Shown here piece after piece: positions 10,609 through 21,886 of a DNA stretch of 64,000 nucleotides. How positions within the stretch are numbered: the first letter of the stretch is position 1; every line of letters starts with the position of its first letter. Where the stretch lies: the NCBI GenBank assembly GCA_022559845.1, contig CM040118.1:266623519-266687518 (forward strand), read 5' to 3'. The notes beneath the pieces are model-generated. The model searched no databases. It was not told the DNA's origin and worked only from the letters and a program-made list of their open reading frames with translations. The position numbers were made by a program, and so were the translations under genes. The stretch is from Amorphophallus konjac (lineage: Eukaryota; Streptophyta; Magnoliopsida; Alismatales; Araceae).

Positions 10609-12087
10609 GCTACTTTCTGCATTATTGATTTTTCCCGATTGCTGTTATCCGAGGGTTTCACTATATGTATATATATATATGTAGGCACTATTACTCCACT
10701 CCGTGAGTATTGTCCCACGTTTCATGATGTTTTATCGATCACCCTCAACTCTCATTGACATACAAGCTCTCCATTGGACATTCCGTTCCTTTGGACTAGC
10801 GAGTTAGTCATAGAGACCTCCGTAAGACTCCTCGTACCTTGGATTCCCTCAAGGTCGACTGAGCTGGTTGTACCCTAAAAACCCATTACACTATTGAATG
10901 CCATGTCACTCTAAAGAAACATGGTATACCGGCCCTTATGATATGCAAAGAGTATATCATGAGAATTCTTAATGGGATGATGATATCATGTCATTTGATG
11001 TACTGTTCATGTGGACCTCAATTCTATAATAAGAATGAGGGTATCTTACCTTTGATGTACTGTTCATGTGGACCTCAATTCTATATAAAGAATATCCATA
11101 CTTGTTTGTCATGGTACCCGAGTTAAGGGAACCTAATTCCACCTAGTCTCATCGTTCATCGTGATTGTACCGTTGTTATCGCCTATCGATGTCTAATGTC
11201 GTATTTTTGGACCCCATTCTCTCAAAGTTATCCTACGTGTCTACAAGCTTAAATTGTTGAAATTCCCTATTGGCTATATATATATATACAAGAGTGGATG
11301 TCAAATATACATGATAAATGCCTGCGCATATAGGGCCCGATCTGGTCCTGGGAGGAGCACCCGAAAGTACTTGTGCCCATGGGAGTTGAATGATAAGGTA
11401 TCTGGCATTATACCGAGTGCATGACTAGCTTGATTGGACATTCCACACAAATCTTGTACTTGACTCGTACTTGACTTGACGTGAGTTGCGTGACCCGAGA
11501 AAGGGTAATTACTTGCTTGCTTGATACATGATAGCCAAAGTTCTTGACATGACTTGCTAAAAAGTACTTGCTTGAATATCTTGTCATCTTTTTCTTGAAA
11601 ACTCATGACTAGTTCATCTTGCTGTCTTGCTTGATAAATTCTCTATCTTGTCGTTTTATGCGAGCATGCATAGCTATAGTGCATTCATGAAAGATGTAAC
11701 TACTTAAACCCTTGCTAGTTCCTGAGATATAATTTCCTACTGAGCGTTCGCTCACTCCGTGTTTGTCCCTTACTTTTCAGGTAATTCCGACGACGAGGGA
11801 AGTCAATCGGATGGGAATGGTCAAGAGTGAAAGAGCTAGAGCTTTTCCAAGTGTCATCTAGTCTTTTTCCTATTTTCTTGAGTCAACTATGTACTTCTCC
11901 TTTTTAATTGAATAGAGTATTAGATTTGTAATAGTCTATCCATTATGAAATAAAGGATTGAGTTATCTTTCTATTTTACGCATCTCTGTTTTGGTGTCGA
12001 ATACACTACTACTCTGATTGACATGATTGATATAAACTCATCGCGCATATCCGAGTATCTTCCGCGCTCGGGGCGTGACAGTTTTTG

Positions 12088-12099
12088 TGGTATCAGAGC
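12088..12099 (+). other. Primer binding site, initiator-Met tRNA, element A
   Basis: TGGTATCAGAGC, seven bases after the 5' LTR, is complementary to the 3' end of plant initiator methionine tRNA. Confidence 0.95.
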
Positions 12100-12253
12100 C
12101 TAGGGTATTCAATTTCTAGGAAAACCCAAGTCCAAGGATAAGTTTTAAACCTTCAACCAGTGAGATTGGGTAGAACCAAGGGTTAAAGTTAACATAGTAT
12201 ATGAGTCTTTAAATACAAGCACATATTCATCTAGTTATTGTAATTGTAGGATA

Positions 12254-13932
12254 ATGGCTGCCGAACGTGCTCAATGGCGCAACATGCAGCGTACCCTTCA
12301 GGGCATGACTCAAGTGCTGCAACAAGTAGCACAAGGAGGGGACAACGAGCAAGAAGTCTCCACCAGACTTTCAAGAACATGAACCCACCCAAGTTCACGG
12401 GTTCTACTGATCCAGATGACGCTGAACACTGGATTAGGGAGATAGAACGTATATTTCGTGTTATGCAATGCACGGATCAGGATAAAGTTTTATTAGCTAC
12501 TTTTCAGTTAGAAAGGGATGCTAGGTGCTGGTGGGAATCAATAGAGGCTACTATAAATCAAGATCAGGTTTCGTGGGAAGAATTCGTTGAACACTTCAAT
12601 GCGAAATATTTCTCGGACCGAGTTCAGGAAAAGAAGGCTGCAGAATTTGCTGCATTAAAGCAACGATCTTTGTCAGTGGCCGAGTATGAGGCCCAATTCT
12701 CTAGATTGTCTCGATACGCTAAGCATCTAGTTAGCACCGAGAAAATGAAAGCTAGGAGATTTCTTAATGGGCTCAGGCCCCAAGCTATTACTCAACTGGC
12801 GCCGATGGACATTCAAGTCTACTCAGAGATAGTACGCCGAGCTCAACTATTAGAAGATGCCACGGAACTGTCTGATAGGATTCGTGGTAAGGATAAGAAG
12901 GAACAAGTTACAGGTTCAGGTTCCTTTAAACCCAACTTCAAGAAAAGGCCTAGCAATGGAGGAGCATCCTCACAAGACCAAACGTTCAAGAAGACCAAGC
13001 CCTTCTCTATCACCACCACCTCTCCAAATACAGTGTGCAAACATTGTGATAAAACGGGTCATAGAGCAGAAGAATGCTGGAGGAAACTAGGAGCATGTCT
13101 CCGTTGTGGGAGTCGTGAGCATCAGATTCCCGATTGCCCATTACTTAACAATCAAGCCGTTGACGGAAAGCGCCCAGTAACCAAGAATGCTCGTCTTCAT
13201 GCAATCAAGGAGACCGAGCAAGTAGAAGGAGGCGGCTTAGTGGAAGGTATATTGAAAGTTTGTTCCAGGAATGCATATGTCTTAATTGATACTGGTGCAT
13301 CGCATTCTATTGTTTCTAAGAAGTTTGCTGACCCATTACCCCTAGAACCGGAATGGATAAAGTTAGTTTTGTCTACTCCTCTGGATGATGAGACTGATAT
13401 TACACATCATTACCAAAACTGCGAGGTATTGATTCATGGTCAAAATCTCCCTATTGATCTCATATGTTTAGATCTGAAAGAGTATGATGTTATACTAGGG
13501 GCTGATTGGTTATCCAAGTATCAGGCAACGGTTGATTGCCACAATAGTAAGGTTACATTCAAGGAATTTCCAGAACTAATATTTACTAGCCCCAAGAGTC
13601 GGAGCAAATCCCCTCTTATTTCAGCTCTCCGAGCTAGCAAGCTCATCAGGAAAGGATGTACATCTTTCCTTGCCTTTGTCACAGTTAAAGAAGCTAAGGA
13701 AGCTAAGCTAGAAGACATTCCAGTAGTACAAGAATTTCCGGACGTATTTCCGAAAGATTTGCCGGGATTACCCCCACAAAGAGAAGTGGCCTTCACCATC
13801 GACTTAGTCCCTGGTGCTGGTCCGATTTCAAAGACACCTTATAGGATGTCACCTGCTGAACTCAAGGAATTAAAGGAGCAATTGATGGAACTCATTAAGA
13901 AAGGATTCATTAGACCAAGTACTTCCCCGTAG
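12254..13932 (+). pseudogene. gag-pol: Tekay A gag, protease and start of RT
   Basis: Translation would start at ATG 12254 (MAAERAQWRNMQRT). The frame is lost by a small indel near 12340-12360 and resumes in the frame of LHQTFKNMNPPKF. The gag core follows (RCWWESIEATI, EFAALKQRSLSVAEYEAQFSRL), then two intact CX2CX4HX4C zinc knuckles at 13035-13076 and 13096-13137 that would bind element RNA. Protease has VLIDTGASHSIVS (near 13280) and RT begins before TAG 13930-13932. That stop replaces an expected Trp (TGG to TAG) at the usual P(W)G(A/V)PVLF position. Gag forms the cytoplasmic particle; protease matures it. Confidence 0.93.
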
Positions 13933-15096
13933 GGAGTGCCTGTATTATTTGTAAAGAAGAAAGACGGATCCATGAGGTTATGCGTCGACTATCGACAATT
14001 GAATCATCTCACTATCAAGAACAAGTATCCACTGCCGAGAATCGATGAATTGTTTGATCAAATTTCAGGATCCATGTACTTTTCCAAAATTGATCTTAGG
14101 TCCGGATATCACCAACTAAGAATCAAGGACGAGGATATTCATAAAACCGCATTCAGAAGTAGGTATGGCCATTATGAATTTGTTGTTATGCCTTTCGGAC
14201 TAACGAATGCCCCTACTGCCTTTATGCAGTTAATGAATAGTATATGCAGGCCTTATTTGGATCAATTCGTAGTGATCTTTATTGATGATATATTGATTTA
14301 TTCCAAGACCAAGGAAGAGCATGAGGAACATTTGAGGATTGCATTACAAATATTGAGGACAAATCAATTATATGCAAAACTTAGCAAGTGTGGATTCTGG
14401 CTTGAAGAAGTGACTTTTCTCGGACATGTTATAACAAAGGATGGCTTGTCTGTAGACCCATCAAAGGTTGAAGCTGTAAGGAACTGGGAAAGACCGACCA
14501 ATGCTAGTGAGATCCGAAGTTTCTTAGGTCTTGCCGGCTATTACAGGAGATTCATCAAGGATTTCTCTAAAATCGCCGTGCCACTTACGAGGTTAACTCG
14601 CAAGGAGATCCGTTATGAATGGGATGAGGAATGTGAGAGAAGCTTCCAAACTCTCAAGGATCATCTTACTATAGCTCCTATCTTAGCATTGCCAATTGAA
14701 GGAGAAAAGTTCGAGGTATACACTGATGCTTCTGGCATTGGCCTCGAGTGTGTTCTAATGCAACAAGGGAAGGTTATAGCCTACTCTTCTCGTCAATTAA
14801 AAAAGCATGAGGAGAACTACCCTGTCCATGACTTAGAATTGACCGCGGTAGTATTTGCACTAAAAATATGGAGACATTATCTTTATGGAGTACAGTTTAC
14901 TGTATACTCCGATCACAAGAGTCTCAAATATCTTTTCTCACAGAAGGAACTAAATATGAGGCAAAGACGATGGATGGAATATCTCAAGGACTTCGACTTC
15001 AATATACAATATCATCCCGGAAAGGGTAATCATGTAGCAGATGCCCTTAGTCGAAAGCCGAGAGCACTGTTAGCCAATTGTCTGATTCAAGAATGA
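13933..15096 (+). pseudogene. pol: Tekay A reverse transcriptase and RNase H
   Basis: The frame reads [45 protein letters not shown], and the active site [10 protein letters not shown] (Phe 14278-14280; both Asp intact). RNase H follows with [18 protein letters not shown] and [11 protein letters not shown], ending near [11 protein letters not shown]. One oddity is GLECVLMQ where the family has a Gly before Cys. The frame ends at TGA 15094-15096, most simply TGG to TGA, and continues in the same frame. The catalytic residues look usable, so the lesion is the flanking stop codons. Confidence 0.93.
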
Positions 15097-16200
15097 AAAT
15101 TGCTGGAACGATTCTCTGAACTCAATATAAGCATGGACACGGACCCTAGATGTGTCACATTATCTCATGTAAGCATACAGTCAGATTTATTATCTGAGAT
15201 ACAAGCACTTCAGGATGATGATCCTACATTAGTAGAAATCAAGGGGAGATTAAAAAGACAATCGGATTTCCAATTAACTTCTGAGGGAAGATTAATGTTC
15301 AAGAATAGAACTTGTATACCGGACTGCCCAGAATTGAAAAAGAAGATCTTAGATGAAGCTCACAGATCAAGGTATACGATTCATCCTTGATCTACCAAGA
15401 TGTACCAAGATGTGAAAAGAAATTTTTGGTGGCCCAACATGAAAAGAGAAATAGCGGACTATGTATCACGCTGTCTCACATGCCAACAAGTCAAGGCGGA
15501 ACACCAAAAGCCTGCTGGAAAGCTACATCCTCTAGATATCCCTAAATGGAAGTGGGAGGATATTGGTATGGATTTCATCATGGGTTTATCTAAATCAAAA
15601 AGAGGACATGATGGAATATGGGTTATCATTGACCGATTGACTAAATCAGCGCATTTCTTGCCAATCAAGAGTCGATGGTCAGTTGATGTCTTAGCTGCAC
15701 TATACATCAAGGAAATAGTCAGATTACATGGTATTCCTGTTTCAATCGTGTCTGACAGAGATCCCCGTTTTACTTCTCATTTTTGGAAAGGACTACAACA
15801 TTCGTTGGGGACGAGACTTAATTTTAGTACAGCCTTTCATCCTCAAACGGATGGTCAGACCGAGAGAACAAATCAAGTAGTTGAAGATATGCTTAGAGCA
15901 TGCATCACTCATTTTGATGGAAACTGGCATGATCACTTGCCTCTGGTCGAATTTGCATACAATAATAGCTACCAAGCTAGTATACAAATGGCACCTTTCG
16001 AAGCTTTATACGGAAGGAGTTGCCGATCACCCTTGTGCTGGAATGAAGTTGGAGAGAAACAACTGTTAGGTCCAGACATGGTAAGGGATACAACTGAAAA
16101 GATACGAGTAATCAGGGAAAGATTACAAGTAGCTCAGACAAGGCAAAAGACTTATGCCGACACAAGAAGAAGAGATCTCAAATTCCAAATTGGAACATGA
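15097..16200 (+). pseudogene. pol: Tekay A integrase
   Basis: A zinc-binding N-terminus (His residues in EAHRSRYTIHP, Cys pair in RCLTCQQ) is interrupted by TGA 15388-15390. The core is complete, with the D,D,E triad in MDFIMG (Asp near 15571), SDRDPRF (Asp 15754-15756) and GQTERTNQ (Glu 15862-15864). The frame runs through WHDHLPLVEFAYNNSYQ and ends at TGA 16198-16200, where a small deletion shifts the frame. Unlike the two Tat integrases here, the active site is intact. Confidence 0.93.
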
Positions 16201-16592
16201 TATCGCCTGGACGTGGAATACGAAGATTTGGTGTTAAAGGCAAGCTTACACCAAGATTTATCGGACCTTTTGAGATACTAGAAAGAGTTGGCGAGGTTGC
16301 TTATCGCATCGCATTGCCCCCTCAACTGTCCGAAGTACATGATGTGTTCCACATATTTATGTTGAAGAAGTATGTACATGACCCATCACATATTATTGAA
16401 TATGGAGACCTAGTGATCCAGAAAGATTTCACGTATGAGCAGAAGCCTATGAAGATCTTAGATCGAGAAGTACGAACCCTAAGGAATAAGGTTATTCCCA
16501 TGCTAAAAGTATAATGGAATAAGAATTCAGAACATGAAGCTACATGGGAGACCGAGGAATCTATGAGGAAACAATTTCCAGATTTATTTTAA
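16197..16592 (+). pseudogene. pol: Tekay A integrase C-terminus with chromodomain-like tail
   Basis: After the frameshift the frame reads SPGRGIRRFGVKGKL and PRFIGPFEILERVGEVAYRIA (the GPY/F module), then HDVFHIFMLKKY. The tail after REVRTLRNKVIPMLKV is interrupted by TAA 16512-16514 and resumes as WNKNSEHEATWETEE to a final TAA at 16590-16592. The W...EATWE pattern is the chromodomain of chromoviruses, which directs integration to heterochromatin. Confidence 0.88.
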
Positions 16593-16658
16593 AAGGTACG
16601 TACTCTACACTCTCCAAATGCAAATATATGATATGGAATTTGGGGACCAAATTCTTTT

Positions 16659-16672
16659 TAAGTGGGGGAGGC
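16659..16672 (+). other. Polypurine tract of Tekay element A
   Basis: The sequence taagtgggggaggc lies directly before the 3' LTR start TGTAGCAACC and would prime plus-strand DNA synthesis. Confidence 0.88.
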
Positions 16673-19602
16673 TGTAGCAACCCTGATAAATTTAAAAGGA
16701 ATAAATAAATCAAAATAGATTAAAAGATTTAATAAATAAACGAAAGAGCTTGGAATAAAAATAATTAAAACCCTGATGGAAATAACGCCTCAGATAAAGG
16801 TGCTACTTTACAAGAAAACGCCCTTACCTAAGGCGTGTTTTAAGAAAGGACGCCCACACGTCAAGGCGTCAAATTTCAAACGACCAAAATAAATAAAAAG
16901 GGCATGATAGCGTAACGTCCCTTGCATGGACGCGTTTCAACAATAAACGACGCTTGACAAGGCGTCAATTTAAATTCGACGCCCTGACCTAGGTCGCTAA
17001 TTCAGTTTGAGTTTCGTTCGACCCAGGAGTCTATCCAGGGTAAGGTGATAACTGTGAGAAAGAGTTCGAATGTAGTAATAACTCTAATATGGAAGTATTA
17101 CTTCCAATCAAACACTAACTCTATTAGGATTCTAGAAATCCTATAAATAACCTACTGCTTGAACCGAGAACGCTATTTGGCGTTCGGACTCTTCTAAGGT
17201 ACGTAAAGAACAACATGTTCTTTTCTTTACTCTGTCTATCGAATTTGTGAAGAATACTGAAGATTCTTCATCTATTTTCTGATTACAGGTTGAAAGCTTC
17301 TGTCATCTGAAGAACGGGTAAGTTCTTCTCCTTCCTTCTTTACCTTATGTTAGTTCTTACGAAGAGTAATACCTTCATTTTATTCTACCTCTACAGGTTG
17401 CCTGTAGAAGTGAAACCGATCGATTGAAGAATTGAGGGTTCTTCATCCACGTACATCGTCTGCAACTTCTCCTTCATTTTCTTCTTCCGGTGATCGCTCT
17501 GCTACAGACAGAGCATCATCTCTTCACCAGATCTTTCACGTTAATCATCAAAAAGGTAGGATTTTCTCATGGAACGTAGCCCAAACTACCATATAACTAT
17601 AGATAATTATCATCGGTAGTTCATGCATATAGTTTTCATGCGTTCTGATTATTTTTTTTACGGAATTTTTGAAAGAAACGACCCTAACAAGGGCGTTAAT
17701 TTAAAAGACACGACCATGCCCAGGTCGTCAATTCCAGATTTGACGCCCTGCACACGGACGTTAATTCCTGTTAATTAATAAATAGCATGTTTAAAAATTA
17801 ATTATCAATGCAAACATGATTCTAAATTAATGCATGGTCAATTTATTGTAATCTTGCTATTTTTCTGGTCCTGACTATATACCATGTTCCTGAAATATTC
17901 ATTACCTCAAAATTTGTAAAATTGTGAATTCACGACCTTGACCAGGTCGTCTCTTGTTTAACTAACGCCCCAGACTAGGGCGCCTTTTTCCTCTACCCAA
18001 GGCGCGTTTTCAACAAAATTACAGATTTTTAATATCCTGTGAAATAGCAATATTGGAAAGGACGACTTCTTTATATGTCGTCAAATTTAATATAAACGCC
18101 CCTGATTAAGGCGTTAATTTTACGAAAAACAACTTTACCAGAGTCGCTACTTTCTGCGTTATTGATTTTTCCCGATTGCTGTTATCCGAGGGTTTCACTA
18201 TATGTATATATATATATGTAGGCACTATTACTCCACTCCGTGAGTATAGTCCCACGTTTCATGATGTTTTATCGATCACCCTCAACTCTCATTGACATAC
18301 AAGCTCTCCATTAGACATTCCGTTCCTTTGGACTAGCGAGTTAGTCATAGAGACCTTCGTAAGACTCCTCGTACCTTGGATTCCCTCAAGGTCGACTGAG
18401 CTGGTTGTACCCTAAAAACCCATTACACTATTGAATGCCATGTCACTCTAAAGAAACATGGTATACCGGCCCTTATGATATGCAAAGAGTATATCATGAG
18501 AATTCTTAATGGGATGATGATATCATGCCATTTGATGTACTGTTCATGTGGACCTCAATTCTATAATAAGAATGAGGGTATCTTGCCTTTGATGTACTGT
18601 TCATGTGGAACTGAATTCTATATAAAGAATGTCCATACTTGTTTGTCATGGTACCCGAGTTAAGGGAACCTAATTCCACCTAGTCTCATCGTTCATCGTG
18701 ATTGTACCGTTGTTATCGCCTATCGATGTCCAATGTCGTATTTTTGGACCCCATTCTCTCAAAGTTATCCTACGTGTCTACAAGCTTAAATTGTTGAAAT
18801 TCCCTATTGGCTATATATATATATACAAGAGTGGATGTCAAATATACATGATAAATGTATGCGCATATAGGGCCCGATCTGGTCCTGGGAGGAGCACCCG
18901 AAAGTACTTGTGCCCATGGGAGTTGAATGATAAGGTATCTGGCATTATACCGAGTGCATGACTAGCTTGATTGGACATTCCACACAAATCTTGTACTTGA
19001 CTCGTACTTGACTTGACATGAGTTGCGTGACCCGAGAAAGGGTAATTACATGATAGCCAAAGTTCTTGACATGACTTGCTAAAAAGTACTTGCTTGAATA
19101 TCTTGTCATCTTTTTCTTGAAAACTCATGAATAGTTCATCTTGCTGTCTTGCTTGATAAATTCTCTATCTTGTCGTTTTATGCGAGCATGCATAGCTATA
19201 GTGCATTCATGAAAGATGTAACTACTTAAACCCTTGCTAGTTCCTGAGATATAATTTCCTACTGAGCGTTCGCTCACTCCGTGTTTGTCCCTTACTTTTC
19301 AGGTAATTCTGACGACGAGGGAAGTCAATCGGATGGGGATGGTCAAGACTGAAAGAGCTAGAGCTTTTCCAAGTGTCATCTAGTCTTTTTCCTATTTTCT
19401 TGAGTCAACTATGTACTTCTCCTTTTTAATTGAATAGAGTATTGGATTTGTAATAGTATATCCATTATGAAATAAAGGATTGGGTTATCTTTCTATTTTG
19501 CGCATCTCTGTTTTGGTGTCGAATACACTACTACTCTGATTGACATGATTGATATAAACTCGCCGTGCATATCCGAGTATCTTCCGCGCTCGGGGCGTGA
19601 CA
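16673..19602 (+). repeat. 3' LTR of Tekay element A (2930 bp)
   Basis: This is nearly identical to 9126-12080. Differences are mainly single transitions plus short deletions near 17992 and 19048. TATAAATA is at 17142-17149 and the CG-stem modules repeat those of the 5' LTR. Confidence 0.95.
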
Positions 19603-19607
19603 CTTAT
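19603..19607 (+). repeat. TSD cttat, right copy, of Tekay element A
   Basis: This is an exact match to 9121-9125. Confidence 0.95.
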
Positions 19608-20622
19608 GCTGATATTGTCTCCTACCTACCCACATATCTGTAGCCTTGACAGAAAAGGGTCAACTAGACAAATAGAAGCAAATCAAATTATGTGGATGTG
19701 ACATTCTGGGTTTAGCTTGAAAAGGGGACAACGTTGGTGTCGCTGAAGGACACCAATATATCAGGAGGATGAGCTCCAGTTCAACACCAAGGGCAAGCAA
19801 GCAGAGAAAAGAAAAGCAAGAAGCTTGCTGACGAAGTTATCTTCTTCCTGGTGATGTTGCTGGCGTGAGTGCAACAAAAAGAAGATGATCCTCTTCCTCA
19901 CGATGAGAGATCTCCTTGCAAGCAGGAAGGCTTCGTGAAGATCCATCTAGAACCCTTGAAAGCTGAAAGTTAGATCATCCTTCTCTCGCAAGGGTTGTGG
20001 TGAAGAACCAGGAAGCACAAGAAGAGAGCCAAGGAGCCCTCAAGTTCTTTCCCAGACAGGAGACTTCTTTCTCATAGTGCTTCATTACGATACTCTATCT
20101 AGCTCTTTCATTTTCAGTTTACTTTTCTTCAAAACACACTCTATATCATTTGTTCCCTACCTACGAGTAGGAAGACAGACAGTGTGGTCACCGGTCTGTG
20201 TGTCTTGGGTTGTGATCCCTCAAGCTGTTTGGCTGCGGAGTGTTTTGGGTTGTGACCCCTCAAGCTGTGTGGCTGCGGAGTTGTGAGAGTGTATCTCTCT
20301 AATAGAAGTTGTGAATCAGCGGCTGTGCTTTTGCACTAGTGAAGCCTCACCATGTTGTGTAAGGGGTGGACGTAGGTCTCTAGATTGAGACCGAACCACC
20401 TTAAAGATTGTGTCTTAAAGGTTTGATTTCCTTTATGTTCTAGCTGTAGAAGCTTGGTAGGACCGTTCATGGATATCATTTGTGTGTCCAGCTTCTTAGC
20501 TATTAACTAATTTCTATATCATTATCATCTGTGTTAGATCTTGTGTTATTTCTGTAAAGAAGGGCAAAAAGGGGCTGATCTATTCACCCCTTCCCTCTAG
20601 ATCTACCTATCACCACTCAACA
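19608..20622 (+). mobile_element. Second part of the Sirevirus solo LTR
   Basis: It continues 9125 after removal of element A and one TSD copy. It ends caccactcaaca at 20622, followed by the TSD. It contains a two-copy 40-bp tandem repeat (20205-20284). Confidence 0.86.
20205..20284 (+). repeat. Tandem duplication, 2 x 40 bp, in the Sirevirus solo LTR
   Basis: Two units beginning ttgggttgtga and ending ggctgcggag, offset by 40 bp, differ at a few positions. Internal LTR duplication; function unknown. Confidence 0.8.
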
Positions 20623-20627
20623 TCTTG
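20623..20627 (+). repeat. TSD tcttg, right copy, of the Sirevirus solo LTR
   Basis: This matches 8441-8445. Immediately beyond it the Tat antisense gene resumes. Confidence 0.9.
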
Positions 20628-20929
20628 CTCCATAGAGAGAGAAGGCAGCAGAGGAACCTCATCGGCTGGGCGAGCGACCTCTGCCTTCCTCGCCCGCTTC
20701 TTCTCGGTAGACAGGGCCTGCATCGAAGACCTCAGTAACTTCGCCACGGGATACTTACGCTTGACCCCCCGGCGTTCAGAAGCGTCATCCCGGACGACCC
20801 GCTTGCCCGTATCCCGAGCGTGGGATTAGCCCTCCGAAGCTTGAAGATCACTTGGAGCCAGCGTATCATCCACTTCAATGACCTCTAGCTCGGCTGGCGG
20901 TGCCTCCACCTTAGCCGCTCGCCTCAGGT
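20628..20929 (-). pseudogene. Exon 2 (first part) of the Tat antisense gene, copy 1
   Basis: After the inferred 77-nt intron the frame resumes in phase: LRRAAKVEAPPAELEVIEVDD, a TAA near 20824, then a Lys/Arg-rich stretch (TEKKRARKAEVARPADE) that looks like a linker or nuclear-localisation-type basic patch. It then reads across the TSD into 8445. The single TAA and the LTR insertion disable it. The coiled-coil remainder is at 7248-8445. Confidence 0.68.
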
Positions 20930-21006
20930 CTGAATGAAGAAGAGCAAATTGAGAGAAGGAAGGCACTTACGTAATAAGAAAGAGAACAAGCCCCTGAGAC
21001 CCTCAC
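20930..21006 (-). other. Putative 77-nt intron of the Tat antisense gene
   Basis: The minus strand reads CAG|GTGAGG at the donor (GT at 21006-21005) and a T-rich stretch ending TTCATTCAG at the acceptor (AG at 20931-20930). Unspliced, the frame runs on only briefly before a stop; spliced, it stays open into exon 2. The length is normal for a short plant intron. Confidence 0.6.
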
Positions 21007-21886
21007 CTGTCGACAACAGCGCTTGAGAAACATACTCCTCTATGTTGGATGGGATCACCAACTCAGCCATCGTTCGATGATTCTGCAGAAGGATAGCAAC
21101 ATCCCTCTCCACCTCCAGGGAGATCTCTGTTTGCTTTGGAGGAACGTTCGGGTGAAAGTTAGGCACCGTCGGGAAATCCCATGCCACACCGACCGCAGAT
21201 GCGCCCACCCAGAAATAATGGGTCTTCCACCCCTTGTGAGAGGAGTCCTTCATGGAAAGGGACATGCAACTCCTTTTTCGCTTCGCCTGGATAAAGAAGA
21301 AGCCCTTCCCCGCATAAAGGTTCTCCTTCAACTCAAAAAAATGATGGAAGAGGTCCAATAAGGTGTTCACCCCACTCTGGCCACAGAGGAAAATGAAGGA
21401 GAAGATAAGGGTATAGGAGTTGGAGACCAGCTGAACAGGAGCCAGCCGATAGAATCGAAGCAAATCGGAAACAAAAGAATAGATAGGTAGGCGAAAGCCG
21501 CATTTCCACGCCAGAAGAAAAGAGGAAAAGAGGCCGGAACGAGAGGCCAGGCTAGACTTGTGAGGTTCAGGCGCGAAGAACTGAAACTGCCAAGGTAGCC
21601 CATACTGGTTCTCTAGTCTCTTCACATCATCCTCACCCAGTTCGCTGCGGAGAGGCTCCGACGGCACCAAAAAAGACCTTGGGGCCTGTTCTTCCCCCCG
21701 CCCGTCGGCCTCAGGATTTTGGTCCGCCATGGAACAGACAGAAGAACTGGAAGAAGAAGGGGAAAGCTTTGGACTAGAGGACTCCAGAGGAGAAGGAAGT
21801 TGACGGATCGCCGCCGCGGTAATCTCTTCTAGCTCCGCGAAAGCCGCTGCAATTCTCCGCTCTTCCGAACTGCTCTCGCGGCGCAT
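21007..21886 (-). pseudogene. Exon 1 of the Tat antisense gene ('putative gypsy type transposon' domain)
   Basis: ATG is at 21886 (MRRESSSEERRIAAAFAELE). A Ser-rich N-terminus is followed by KRLENQYGLPWQFQFFAPEP and a hydrophobic segment with LPIYSFVSDLLRFYRLAPVQL, then KTHYFWVGA. This pattern matches the plant domain catalogued in Pfam as 'putative gypsy type transposon' (PF04195), found in antisense ORFs of Tat-like elements; its function is unknown. No premature stop interrupts exon 1, which is notable given the decay of pol in the same copy. The ATG is chosen because it is the first in frame and lies just downstream of a probable 5' leader. Confidence 0.72.

Larger units (their letters stand above)
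9126..12080 (+). repeat. 5' LTR of Tekay element A (2955 bp)
   Basis: It starts TGTAGCAACCCTG and ends GGGGCGTGACA. A TATA box (TATAAATA) lies at 9595-9602, about 470 bp in. CG-stem modules cluster at 9238-9450 and 10130-10608. Compared with the 3' LTR it has extra bases, including a block near 10446 and repeated cttg units near 11513-11522. Confidence 0.95.
9126..19602 (+). mobile_element. Complete Tekay/Del-type chromovirus (Ty3/gypsy), element A
   Basis: The element has two near-identical LTRs, a TSD, an initiator-Met PBS, a PPT, and gag-PR-RT-RH-INT-chromodomain in canonical gypsy order. The C-terminal tail after integrase resembles a chromodomain, which places it with the chromoviruses. 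The LTRs differ by scattered substitutions and a few small indels, indicating a recent insertion, yet pol has about five nonsense or frameshift lesions, so it may have been mobilised in trans or decayed quickly after insertion. It is the youngest layer in this part of the nest. Confidence 0.95.
8446..20622 (+). mobile_element. Sirevirus-type copia solo LTR, split by a Tekay element
   Basis: The two halves, 8446-9125 and 19608-20622, give one LTR of about 1.7 kb. It starts tgttgtgtcccctgg, then ttttgatgataacaaa, a start typical of Sirevirus LTRs, and ends caccactcaaca. A perfect TSD tcttg flanks it, and no PBS, gag or pol follows, so it is a solo LTR left by LTR-LTR recombination. It interrupts the Tat antisense gene in phase. 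The plus orientation comes from the LTR start motif. Confidence 0.88.

Noticed and set aside
12088..12099. tRNA-like sequence (tggtatcagagc), also at 39090, 28551 and 54906
   Set aside because: These are primer binding sites matching only the tRNA 3' end; no cloverleaf surrounds them.
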